A stretch of 5,644 nucleotides of DNA. Origin: Desulfuromonadales bacterium. Lineage in GTDB: Bacteria; Desulfobacterota; Desulfuromonadia; Desulfuromonadales; BM103. The notes under the pieces are model-generated. The model was not told the origin of the DNA, did no database searches, and saw only the letters and a list, made by a program, of their open reading frames with translations. Of the stretch, positions 1 through 5,555 are shown piece by piece; position 1 is the stretch's first letter; every line of letters starts with the position of its first letter. Made by a program: the position numbers and the translations under genes. The DNA lies in assembly GCA_030640215.1 (NCBI GenBank), contig DAOWJU010000140.1, positions 1-5,644 of the forward strand, written 5' to 3'.

Positions 1-49
1 CATTGCTGTCAAGACTTGTCAACCTCGCCAGAAAACCGGTTAACAATCC

Positions 50-77
50 TTTTCACTTGGGTTAATCATGTGATAAT
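50..77 (+). promoter_or_regulatory. Probable sigma-70 promoter of the ccsA-resB operon (extended -10)
   Basis: A -10-like GATAAT lies at 72-77 and is preceded by TG plus one base (69-71), which is the extended -10 pattern. A weak -35-like TTTTCA lies at 50-55, giving a 16-base spacer. Transcription would begin near 84, leaving a leader of about 40 bases before the ATG at 126. The direct repeat TGTCAA at 7-12 and 17-22 sits just upstream, one helical turn apart, and could be an activator site, but it may be chance. This call comes from reading the motif only. Confidence 0.45.
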
Positions 78-125
78 GTTAGCGTTCTTCGTTACATAAT
101 CAGATTTTGCTAACAGGCTACAGTA

Positions 126-917
126 ATGTCCAAGGCACTCTTATATCTTCTTTTTACAACCTATGCGACAGCAACTGTCGGCTACCTGGTCCATCTGGTC
201 TGGCGGCGGGCTATTATTGCCAGAATGTCACTGGCCCTGATAGCTGCCGGTGTCCTGCTGCAGACCGGATTGCTTGGCCACCGTTGGTGGCTGGCAGGTT
301 ATCTACCGGTCACTAACCTTTTTGCCACGCTCTTCTTCTTCAGTTGGGCGCTCGCCCTGATCTACCTCTACTTTGAACTACGTTACCGCATCCGCGCCAC
401 CGGTCTCTTTGTCATGTTGCTCAATCTGATCCTGTTAGGAGGCGCACTGCCCAGAGACACCAGTGTTTCGGCTTTGATTCCGGCACTCGACACACCACTG
501 TTCAGCCTGCATATCATCTTCTCATTTATCGGCTACGCATTTTTTGCCATGGCCTTTTCGATCGGTGTCCTCTATCTCTGCCAGACACGTATGAAGAGTG
601 AGATGTTGCCTGACCTGCCAACGTTACGCCGCATCAATGAAGAGGCAATTTTCCTCGGTTTCGGACTCTTCACTCTCTGTATGATCGCTGGCAGCATCTG
701 GGCACATATCGCCTGGGGGCACTGGTTCAGTTGGAATATCAAGAGTGTCTGGTCGGTGCTGGTCTGGATGTTTTATGCTGGCATGTGTCACGCCAAATTC
801 ATCCGACGATGGCAAGGGGGTGTTTACGCCTGGCTATCGATCGCCGGATTCGGGGTTGTGCTCTTTACCTACCTTGGCATTGGCCTGTTGCTGGAAAGCA
901 ACCATCCTCTGGAGTAG
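126..917 (+). CDS. ccsA: CcsA/ResC-type cytochrome c biogenesis protein with atypical WWD motif
   Basis: This is an integral membrane haem-handling subunit of System II cytochrome c maturation, which with ResB exports haem and presents it to apocytochrome c on the periplasmic side. At 263 residues it has a normal length for the family and about eight hydrophobic segments. Family marks are PVTNLFATLFFFSW (61-74), SLHIIFSFIGYAFF (127-140) and FTYLGIGLLL near the C-terminus. The expected haem-ligand histidines are present as H129, H222 (just after the Trp-rich segment) and H260 near the C-terminal end. The Trp-rich core reads WGHWFSWNIKSVWS (197-210), whereas the family norm contains WDPKE; the acidic residue is N204 and the Pro and Glu are lost. 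The start at 126 has only a weak AGG (115-117) as ribosome site. HemX-type proteins are the main alternative, but the coupled ResB gene favours CcsA. Confidence 0.9.
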   Translation: MSKALLYLLFTTYATATVGYLVHLVWRRAIIARMSLALIAAGVLLQTGLLGHRWWLAGYLPVTNLFATLFFFSWALALIYLYFELRYRIRATGLFVMLLNLILLGGALPRDTSVSALIPALDTPLFSLHIIFSFIGYAFFAMAFSIGVLYLCQTRMKSEMLPDLPTLRRINEEAIFLGFGLFTLCMIAGSIWAHIAWGHWFSWNIKSVWSVLVWMFYAGMCHAKFIRRWQGGVYAWLSIAGFGVVLFTYLGIGLLLESNHPLE

Positions 918-1997
918 ATGATGGCGTACCTGGATCAACAATCCAAATCGCTGTGGCAGAGGCTCTGGAACTTTGGCTGTTCCTTGAAGCTGGCGATTGC
1001 CCTGGCCTCAGCAGCAACCATTCTGATTATGGGTGGCTCGCTGGTCATGCATTTCAACCCGGCGATTTTTGCCAGCATGGAACAGGAGACCATGAGTCGC
1101 TGGCTGCCGCAAGCATGGGCGCAAGCACCTAAGTTGGTATTCTGGGTTCCGCTCAGCGGGCTCTGCGTACTCCTGTTCGCCATCAACACCCTCTGCTGCT
1201 TGATCGACTGGCTTTGCAAAATCAAGGCACGCTGGCGCAAGACAGGTGAATACTTGATTCATGCAGGCTTCATTCTGCTGGTGATTGCCTATATCTGGGG
1301 CAACATTAGCGGCTTCCGCTCCGGGCCTCACCGCATTTTTCCGGGAGAACGTATTGCCATCCCAGAGATGCCGGGATATGCACTACAGTTGGATGAATTC
1401 ACCCCTCGGGTCGAGCCATCAGGGCGGCCGCTCGACATGATTAACCGGGTTTCGCTCTGGAAAAACCAAGAACCGGTTGCAAAAGCGCTGGTTCGTATCA
1501 ATCACCCGCTCATATACGATGGTCTGGTCATTCTGCCGACCTCTTTCGGCCAGGAGTTACAAGGATTTCGCTTTCACATGCCAAGCCGTGGGCTTGTTGA
1601 CCTCATGGCAGGCAGCCGTCTACCGATCTCACCTGAAATCACTCTTGAGGTACGCAGACTCTTGCCCGATGCCCGTCAAAACAGTCAGGGCAGAGTCATG
1701 CAAGTCGGTAGCCGCCTCAACAATCCGGCCATGCAACTTTCCCTGTCAGGCCCGACCGGTCAACTCTGGGAAGGTTGGTATTTCCTGCGCAGTCCATTAC
1801 CAAAAGCGTTAAAAGAAGCTGGAGTTTTTCTCCGTCCAATTGAGCCGATCAACAAAACCTTCAGTCTGCTGACAATCAACCGGGACCCGGGAGACAAGGT
1901 GGCGTTAGCTGGAAGCATATTTATTTCAATTGGCGTCATCTTTGCCTTCTTTTCTTTCTATCGGAAAAGAGCACAGGGAGATCGACCGGAAGTATAA
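918..1997 (+). CDS. resB: ResB/Ccs1-like cytochrome c biogenesis protein
   Basis: This is the ResB (CcsB/Ccs1) partner of CcsA in System II cytochrome c maturation, thought to help carry haem and hold apocytochrome c. The 359 residues follow the family plan. There is a first helix at about 17-43 with the typical SLKLAIAL lead-in, a second at about 73-98, and a third at about 112-128 holding H115 in LIHAGF, the likely membrane haem ligand. A periplasmic domain spans about 130-325, and a last helix at about 328-347 is followed by a basic tail. The gene starts on the base after the ccsA stop, so translation is probably coupled. Two start codons lie side by side (918 and 921); GGAG at 911-914 is better spaced for 921. 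ResB proteins are often longer, so this is a compact version. The order ccsA then resB is the reverse of resB-resC in Bacillus and of the fused CcsBA proteins. Confidence 0.9.
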   Translation: MMAYLDQQSKSLWQRLWNFGCSLKLAIALASAATILIMGGSLVMHFNPAIFASMEQETMSRWLPQAWAQAPKLVFWVPLSGLCVLLFAINTLCCLIDWLCKIKARWRKTGEYLIHAGFILLVIAYIWGNISGFRSGPHRIFPGERIAIPEMPGYALQLDEFTPRVEPSGRPLDMINRVSLWKNQEPVAKALVRINHPLIYDGLVILPTSFGQELQGFRFHMPSRGLVDLMAGSRLPISPEITLEVRRLLPDARQNSQGRVMQVGSRLNNPAMQLSLSGPTGQLWEGWYFLRSPLPKALKEAGVFLRPIEPINKTFSLLTINRDPGDKVALAGSIFISIGVIFAFFSFYRKRAQGDRPEV

Positions 1998-2010
1998 CCC
2001 TGGGCCAGGG
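1998..2010. repeat. Short perfect palindrome directly after the resB stop
   Basis: CCCTGG and CCAGGG flank a single G immediately behind the TAA of resB. As RNA it could form only a short hairpin, and no T-run follows, so a classical terminator is unlikely. It may be a protein site or chance. Confidence 0.25.
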
Positions 2011-2027
2011 ATAAAACCGAATACCGC

Positions 2028-2056
2028 TTGTCTCAACGAGAGCGATTCGCTATTAT
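2028..2056 (+). promoter_or_regulatory. Probable sigma-70 promoter of the membrane sensor-like gene
   Basis: TTGTCT at 2028-2033 and TATTAT at 2051-2056 are separated by exactly 17 bases, a good match to the housekeeping pattern. Transcription would start near 2063 and give a leader of about 66 bases before the ATG at 2129. This suggests that the downstream pair is transcribed independently of ccsA-resB. A second possible -35 (TTGTCA, 2073-2078) has only a poor -10 partner. Confidence 0.5.
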
Positions 2057-2073
2057 TCAGCAAGTTAGACTAT

Positions 2074-2116
2074 TGTCACCCAGTCTTGCAGGCCTACGCT
2101 ATATGGTGACATTTTT
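2074..2116 (+). promoter_or_regulatory. Inverted repeat plus T-run in the leader of the 2129 gene
   Basis: TGTCACC (2074-2080) and GGTGACA (2105-2111) are perfectly complementary, with a 24-base loop that contains the palindrome AGGCCT. TTTTT follows directly (2112-2116). The arrangement resembles a weak intrinsic terminator or attenuator placed 12 bases before the start codon. It might end transcripts from resB, tune those from the 2028 promoter, or serve as a DNA operator. The 7-bp stem with a large loop makes the terminator reading uncertain. Confidence 0.3.
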
Positions 2117-2128
2117 CCACTGGGGATT

Positions 2129-4030
2129 ATGAAGAAATTTATTCTGATATGTCTGTGCAATGCAGCCCTGTTGCTTGCCTTGTGCCTGCCCGCACAGGCA
2201 CGCATCGTTGTCGGCTTGGCTCCGATCGCGCCACTCACCAGAATTGACCAGACCTCACTCAATAAGTTGAGCGAGGAGTTTACGGCCTCTGCCGGGGCTG
2301 CAGTCAAGATCCGACGCTTTGATAATGATGCCGCCATCACCAACTGGCTATTGCGTTTTCAGGAAATCGATGCGGCCATCGTCAGCCTTGACTTCATCAG
2401 GCAACAACCAGCGGGAACACTAAGACACCTCGTTGACCTTCATGCCAAGAACAGCAGTTATGCACCGCTGGCCGTGGTAGTTCGCAGCAATCAGAGCAGC
2501 GACAGCGTAAACCAGATAAAAGCAGCTTTTCTTAAAACAGGTAAGAGTGGTAACGGCCAAAAGCTTCTGGGGGGACTGGGAGTGGCTGGAATCACTCTCC
2601 CTGGAGAAGTTCTCAAACGTAAAGCAGCTATAGCTGCTTCTGCCCCGGCCCAGCCCGTCAAAGAAAAGCCCCAGCCAGTGGCCAGAACAAAACAGCCGGC
2701 ACCACAGCCTCAGAAGAAGGTGACTGCCTCGCCGAAGAAGCCTGCAGTGAAAGCGCTGGTTCCGGTCGCTCCTGTAGTAACAAAAAAACAACCAGGCAAA
2801 GAGCAAACCACGACAGCTGAGAGCGCACCTAAAGCTGAGCCTAAAGCTGAGCCTAAAGCTGAGCCTAAAGCTGAGCCTAAAGCTGAGGCTAAAGCTGAAC
2901 CTAAAGTGAGAATCAAGCCTGCTGCTGAAATAGCCACAAAGCCTGCGGGCAAATCCGCACCCACAACAGAAGTGCGGCAAAAACCGGCCAAACAACCTGA
3001 AGCAAAAGAGCAGCCTGAAGCCAAATCACAAATAAGCAAACCGGAAAAGCCAGCGACAGTACCAGAGCCAAAGCCTGCGTCCAACAAAAGGCTGATACTT
3101 TTTGTCTCCCTGGTCCTCCTGCTTATCATCCTGCTTAAAGTCTGCCTCTTTGCCATACGCTGGCAGAACAAGAAAAAACCAAATTTCAAACTGGAAGAGA
3201 CTCCCGCCATTAGGACAACTCTTGAGCGGGAAGACGTTGCTGTTGCTGTTCCCACCCCAACGCCAACGGCAGCACCAGACATCGTATCTATCGATGAAGG
3301 GCTCGTCATTGAAATTGGCAAGTTGGGCCCGGGGAAAGTCCCGGCGTTATTAAAACGCTGCGCCGATCTGCCAAGACCTGTTGTCTTGCAAATCACCAAG
3401 GGCTCCTGTGAGAAACTGGTCTACTTTGCAGGTGGACAGGTTTCCGGTGCGTTGACTCAAAACTCTACGACATCAGAGTCAGGAGTGCGCTGGGACAAAC
3501 TTGGCAGCCTCCTGGTTCGAGAAGAATTGATCACCAGAGAGGAACGCGACCAAGGCATGGCCCTGCTCAATCAGGAGCCTGATTTGCGCTTTGGAGAGGC
3601 GTTGCTCAAACTCGGCTTGATTGACCTGGCAGGCCTTAGACATGCTCTCACCCGTCAAGCCAAGGTGACTATCTACTCGTTGATTCTCTTTCCTGAAGGA
3701 CGCTATCAGGTTTTTGCCGGTGATGGTTCACTACCACCTGAGGAGAGTGTTTCACTTGAGATCACCAGCCTGATCCGTGAGGCTTCTCATCACCAATCAG
3801 AGTGGACGGCAATCCGCCAAGCGCTACCCAACCTGAACACAGCTCTGGATTTTTCAGCGGATGGCCGCATCAAGCTTGAAAACGTCAACCTCTCCTCCCA
3901 GCAGGAGACGACTCTGTCGCTGATAGATGGTAAAAACACAATCAACGATATCTGCATCGGATCATCCATGATGGACTACGAAGTCTATCGCTTCCTGTAC
4001 CTGATGGTTAAAGCAGGCGTATTGGAATAG
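2129..4030 (+). CDS. Single-pass membrane protein: periplasmic binding-protein-like segment, Pro/Lys/Ala stalk, cytoplasmic DUF4388-like region
   Basis: Exact function is unknown; the layout suggests a transmembrane signalling protein. Residues 1-24 are a signal peptide ending AQA. Residues 25 to about 160 resemble part of a PhnD-type periplasmic binding protein: VVGLAPIAPL near the start, EIDAAIVSLDFI (79-90), YAPLAVVVRS (111-120) and a closing GQKLLGGLGVAGI (143-155). Residues 165-318 form a Pro/Lys/Ala stalk with PKAE repeats (234-260). A membrane helix spans about 322-343, followed by a basic patch, so the rest should be cytoplasmic. The C-terminal half, about 385-633, looks like DUF4388 (PATAN): KLGSLLVREELI, then FGEALLKLGLIDLAGLRHAL, and a final winged-helix-like stretch ending YRFLYLMVKAGVLE. 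GGGGA (2122-2126) sits close to the start, which the signal peptide confirms. The stop lies 66 bases before the receiver-GAF gene, a probable operon partner. Confidence 0.75.
   Translation: MKKFILICLCNAALLLALCLPAQARIVVGLAPIAPLTRIDQTSLNKLSEEFTASAGAAVKIRRFDNDAAITNWLLRFQEIDAAIVSLDFIRQQPAGTLRHLVDLHAKNSSYAPLAVVVRSNQSSDSVNQIKAAFLKTGKSGNGQKLLGGLGVAGITLPGEVLKRKAAIAASAPAQPVKEKPQPVARTKQPAPQPQKKVTASPKKPAVKALVPVAPVVTKKQPGKEQTTTAESAPKAEPKAEPKAEPKAEPKAEAKAEPKVRIKPAAEIATKPAGKSAPTTEVRQKPAKQPEAKEQPEAKSQISKPEKPATVPEPKPASNKRLILFVSLVLLLIILLKVCLFAIRWQNKKKPNFKLEETPAIRTTLEREDVAVAVPTPTPTAAPDIVSIDEGLVIEIGKLGPGKVPALLKRCADLPRPVVLQITKGSCEKLVYFAGGQVSGALTQNSTTSESGVRWDKLGSLLVREELITREERDQGMALLNQEPDLRFGEALLKLGLIDLAGLRHALTRQAKVTIYSLILFPEGRYQVFAGDGSLPPEESVSLEITSLIREASHHQSEWTAIRQALPNLNTALDFSADGRIKLENVNLSSQQETTLSLIDGKNTINDICIGSSMMDYEVYRFLYLMVKAGVLE
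2828..2907 (+). repeat. 12-bp in-frame tandem repeat encoding PKAE units
   Basis: The unit CCTAAAGCTGAG occurs five times without a mismatch (2828-2887). A sixth, diverged copy follows (2888-2899, giving AKAE), then a partial copy. The unit is a multiple of three, so gain or loss of copies changes only the length of the periplasmic stalk. The identity of the copies points to recent slippage or recombination. The repeat also keeps antisense frames open, which creates false reverse-strand ORFs here. Confidence 0.95.
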
Positions 4031-4048
4031 TATCCTTCCGCAAGTTGT

Positions 4049-4055
4049 GGAGGAG
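4049..4055 (+). promoter_or_regulatory. Strong Shine-Dalgarno-like GGAGGAG without a usable start
   Basis: GGAGGAG lies between the two signalling genes but has no ATG, GTG or TTG at a suitable distance downstream. In the frame of the 4097 gene no alternative start codon occurs between the in-frame stop at 4028-4030 and ATG 4097. The site is therefore either incidental or a ribosome standby site. The real start has only a weak GGGA (4083-4086). Confidence 0.3.
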
Positions 4056-4096
4056 TACGAAACAGCAGCTTTACTCTCTACCGGGACCGACCAACC

Positions 4097-5077
4097 ATGA
4101 TAACCAAGAATCACACAATTCTGATTGTCGACGATGTCACCAAGCGTCGGTTACACCTCAAATCCATGCTACTGGAAAGAGAAGACTCCATCATCGAGGC
4201 AGAGACGGCAGAAGCTGCCCTGGAACTGATTCGGCAGAAACCTGCCGACCTGATTATCACAGAGACCGAGTTACCGACACGCAGTGGTCTTTACCTGCTC
4301 CAGGAGGTCAAACAGCACTACCCGGAAACCGAGGTGATTCTGACCACGCACAACGCCTCTTCCTTCAGCCTTTTGCAGGCCTTAAGGCATGGTGCCTTTG
4401 ATTTCATTGTTCGGCCCATCGACACTTCGGAGATTCTCTTTAACGTCATTGATCGCGCTTTCGCCCAGATCGACCTGCGCATCCAGAATCAGGTTCTGCT
4501 CGCTGAGTTGGAGCATCGTAACCAGGAGATGGCGCAGTCACTAACCATGATGACTGCACTCAGCAAAGCGATTGAAACGATTAATTCGGCGATTGAGGTC
4601 GGGGATTTACTAGGTCGCCTGCTTGATGCTACCCTTAGAGCCTTGCACGCTAAACGAGGCTTACTCGCACTGATCAGCGGCAATGGCCGGAATCATTTCG
4701 GCATCAAGATGAGCCGCGGCATCTCATCAGACTTTGTTCAGAAACACCCGGACAAACTTCCTGAAGGGCTCCTGCTTGACATCGCCCGTAGCGGCAGCCC
4801 GATGGTTGTGCCAGAAAGCCTGCCAGCCTATATGCAGGACAGGCTCACCGCAGAGGAACAACCCCTGGCGACAGAACCGGGGCTTCTCTCGGTACCGCTC
4901 TACCACCGCGACCGTGCCATCGGCGTGATGATCCTCTTTGGCCACGCTGACGACACACCCTTCACCGATCAGAACCTGCAGTTTCTGGTGCAACTGGCAC
5001 ATCATGCCGCGATCGCTCTCGAAAAAGCGGGGATCATTCATCAGCTGAAACGACAGGGCAAAAGCAGCAAGAAATAA
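4097..5077 (+). CDS. Receiver-GAF signalling protein with a non-canonical (probably non-phosphorylatable) receiver
   Basis: This is probably a soluble cytoplasmic signalling protein of 326 residues. Residues 7 to about 122 are a CheY-like receiver: acidic pair D12-D13, switch Thr T84 in ILTTHNAS, and a VRPID motif at 105-109. The phosphoacceptor position reads DLIITETELP, placing E56 where Asp is expected, and R106 replaces the usual Lys. A likely coiled-coil linker (about 125-165, NQVLLAELEHRNQEMAQS) leads into a GAF domain (about 167-312) with typical LLSVPLYHRDRAIGVMIL and FTDQNLQFLVQLAHHAAIALE segments. No DNA-binding, kinase, GGDEF or phosphatase domain follows, so output is probably through protein contacts or dimerisation, or ligand sensing by GAF. 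The gene lies 66 bases behind the membrane protein gene without a clear promoter of its own. Start ATG 4097 is the only usable start in frame. Confidence 0.85.
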   Translation: MITKNHTILIVDDVTKRRLHLKSMLLEREDSIIEAETAEAALELIRQKPADLIITETELPTRSGLYLLQEVKQHYPETEVILTTHNASSFSLLQALRHGAFDFIVRPIDTSEILFNVIDRAFAQIDLRIQNQVLLAELEHRNQEMAQSLTMMTALSKAIETINSAIEVGDLLGRLLDATLRALHAKRGLLALISGNGRNHFGIKMSRGISSDFVQKHPDKLPEGLLLDIARSGSPMVVPESLPAYMQDRLTAEEQPLATEPGLLSVPLYHRDRAIGVMILFGHADDTPFTDQNLQFLVQLAHHAAIALEKAGIIHQLKRQGKSSKK

Positions 5078-5124
5078 GCGACACGATATAAAGAATCGAG
5101 TTAACTGTTCGACGTTATAGAATA

Positions 5125-5209
5125 CTGTCATTCCCAAGGGTGTTATCGGGAATCCAGGTACTAAAACCATGGATCCCCGATAGAATCATTCGGGGATAAC
5201 AGGCTTTTT
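5125..5209 (+). terminator. Composite inverted repeat (REP/BIME-like) that may end the upstream operon
   Basis: Two hairpins lie in tandem. ATTCCC (5130-5135) pairs with GGGAAT (5148-5153), and ATCCCCGA (5173-5180) pairs with TCGGGGAT (5190-5197). The two halves are also imperfect inverted copies of each other, so the element can fold as one long hairpin from CTGT (5125-5128) to ACAG (5199-5202), followed by TTTTT (5205-5209). This paired-hairpin form resembles dispersed REP or MITE-like intergenic elements found in many proteobacteria; whether it is repeated elsewhere in this genome cannot be seen here. Its position 48 bases after the stop of the receiver-GAF gene fits a terminator role. Confidence 0.6.
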
Positions 5210-5261
5210 GTAAACAAGTCAGATTTCACTCAACAGTCACAAATTGAGAAGCAAGTGTTAT

Positions 5262-5290
5262 TTGACCTCATGCTCGAACCTATGTATTCT
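5262..5290 (+). promoter_or_regulatory. Strong sigma-70-like promoter in the 5078-5621 gap
   Basis: TTGACC (5262-5267) and TATTCT (5285-5290) are separated by exactly 17 bases. Transcription would begin near 5297, followed at once by closely packed hairpins. No start codon with a ribosome site is seen within the next 150 bases. The promoter would therefore make either a non-coding RNA or a leader of about 325 bases for the gene starting at 5622. Confidence 0.6.
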
Positions 5291-5296
5291 TAACTG

Positions 5297-5452
5297 ATAA
5301 GGTGACACCCTGTCAGGGTGTTCCACCCTGTCCCGCAGGGCCATCGTCAAGGACATCGCCCCGAGTGATGCTTCGCAGATTGCCTTTCCTTACAGAGTTG
5401 CGCTCGATTCTGCTTTCCCTGTAGAACGAGTCGCGGGTCGCTCTGTCTTTTT
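5297..5452 (+). ncRNA. Candidate small RNA or structured leader with terminator-like 3' end
   Basis: The segment starts where transcription from the 5262-5290 promoter should begin. It contains ACACCCT/AGGGTGT (5305-5311 with 5315-5321), CCCTG/CAGGG (5326-5330 with 5336-5340) and GGGC/GCCC (5338-5341 with 5358-5361, with inner GTC/GAC). The second and third helices share three bases, so they compete. A long 3' hairpin follows: ACAGAG (5392-5397) pairs with CTCTGT (5441-5446), and GCG, CTCG and TTCT pair with AGAA, CGAG and CGC inside it. CTTTTT (5447-5452) comes directly after, as in an intrinsic terminator. I do not recognise 6S, SRP, tmRNA, RNase P or a known riboswitch. No good coding region is visible, although the frame from 5301 has no stop until 5553. 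Confidence 0.4.
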
Positions 5453-5458
5453 AAAAAA

Positions 5459-5464
5459 TATGAT
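5459..5464 (+). promoter_or_regulatory. Possible -10 element TATGAT with poor -35
   Basis: TATGAT matches the -10 consensus in five of six bases and follows an A/T-rich run. The -35 position (about 5436-5441) is poor. If used, transcription would begin near 5470-5472, almost exactly at the base of the 11-bp stem starting at 5473. That coincidence is the main reason to list it. Confidence 0.25.
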
Positions 5465-5555
5465 TAAGACGATTTCTGGGGCACTGCTGATTGCAGACGA
5501 CCACCTTCTCTTCCGGTCGCTATTGGCCGTGGCCATAGGTGTAACTTCCGCTTGA
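5460..5555 (+). pseudogene. Possible remnant of a NarL-type response regulator N-terminus (31 codons)
   Basis: Translation from ATG 5460 gives a 31-residue peptide with ALLIADDHLLFRSLL at residues 8-22, followed by a TGA at 5553-5555. LIADDH followed by R and LL is the usual opening of NarL/LuxR-family receivers, including the acidic pair. No ribosome site precedes the ATG, and no frame after the stop continues the receiver fold. The frame is also open upstream back to 5301 but without ATG, and it is in phase with the ATG at 5622. It could be a decayed gene fragment or a chance resemblance in a structured RNA. Confidence 0.2.

Noticed and set aside
7..22. Reverse-strand promoter from two TTGACA-like words
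   Set aside because: The matching -10 would fall outside the window, so it cannot be judged.
731..1132. Plus-strand open frame bridging the ccsA-resB junction
   Set aside because: It overlaps two well-supported family genes in another frame and has no recognisable protein features.
2105..2111. GGTGACA shared by the 2129 leader and the predicted transcript start at 5301-5307, as a common operator
   Set aside because: A given 7-base word is expected about once in this length on both strands, and the spacing to the two promoters differs.
2420..2995. Reverse-strand open frame of 191 codons with repeated LSFR units
   Set aside because: It is the antisense shadow of the 12-bp repeat and the Pro/Lys/Ala-rich stalk; its low-complexity Arg/Leu/Phe/Ser protein has no family look and no ribosome site was seen.
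2710..3399. Reverse-strand open frame of 229 codons rich in Gly, Ser and Ala
   Set aside because: It is another antisense shadow of the same repeat; the sense frame has a signal peptide, membrane helix and recognisable domain.
4045..4401. Open frame starting just ahead of the GGAGGAG site
   Set aside because: It overlaps the receiver domain in another frame, its product looks random, and the GGAGGAG lies inside the frame rather than ahead of its start.
5078..5124. Promoter around TAGAAT (5117-5122)
   Set aside because: No acceptable -35 lies at the right distance, and the composite hairpin follows at once.
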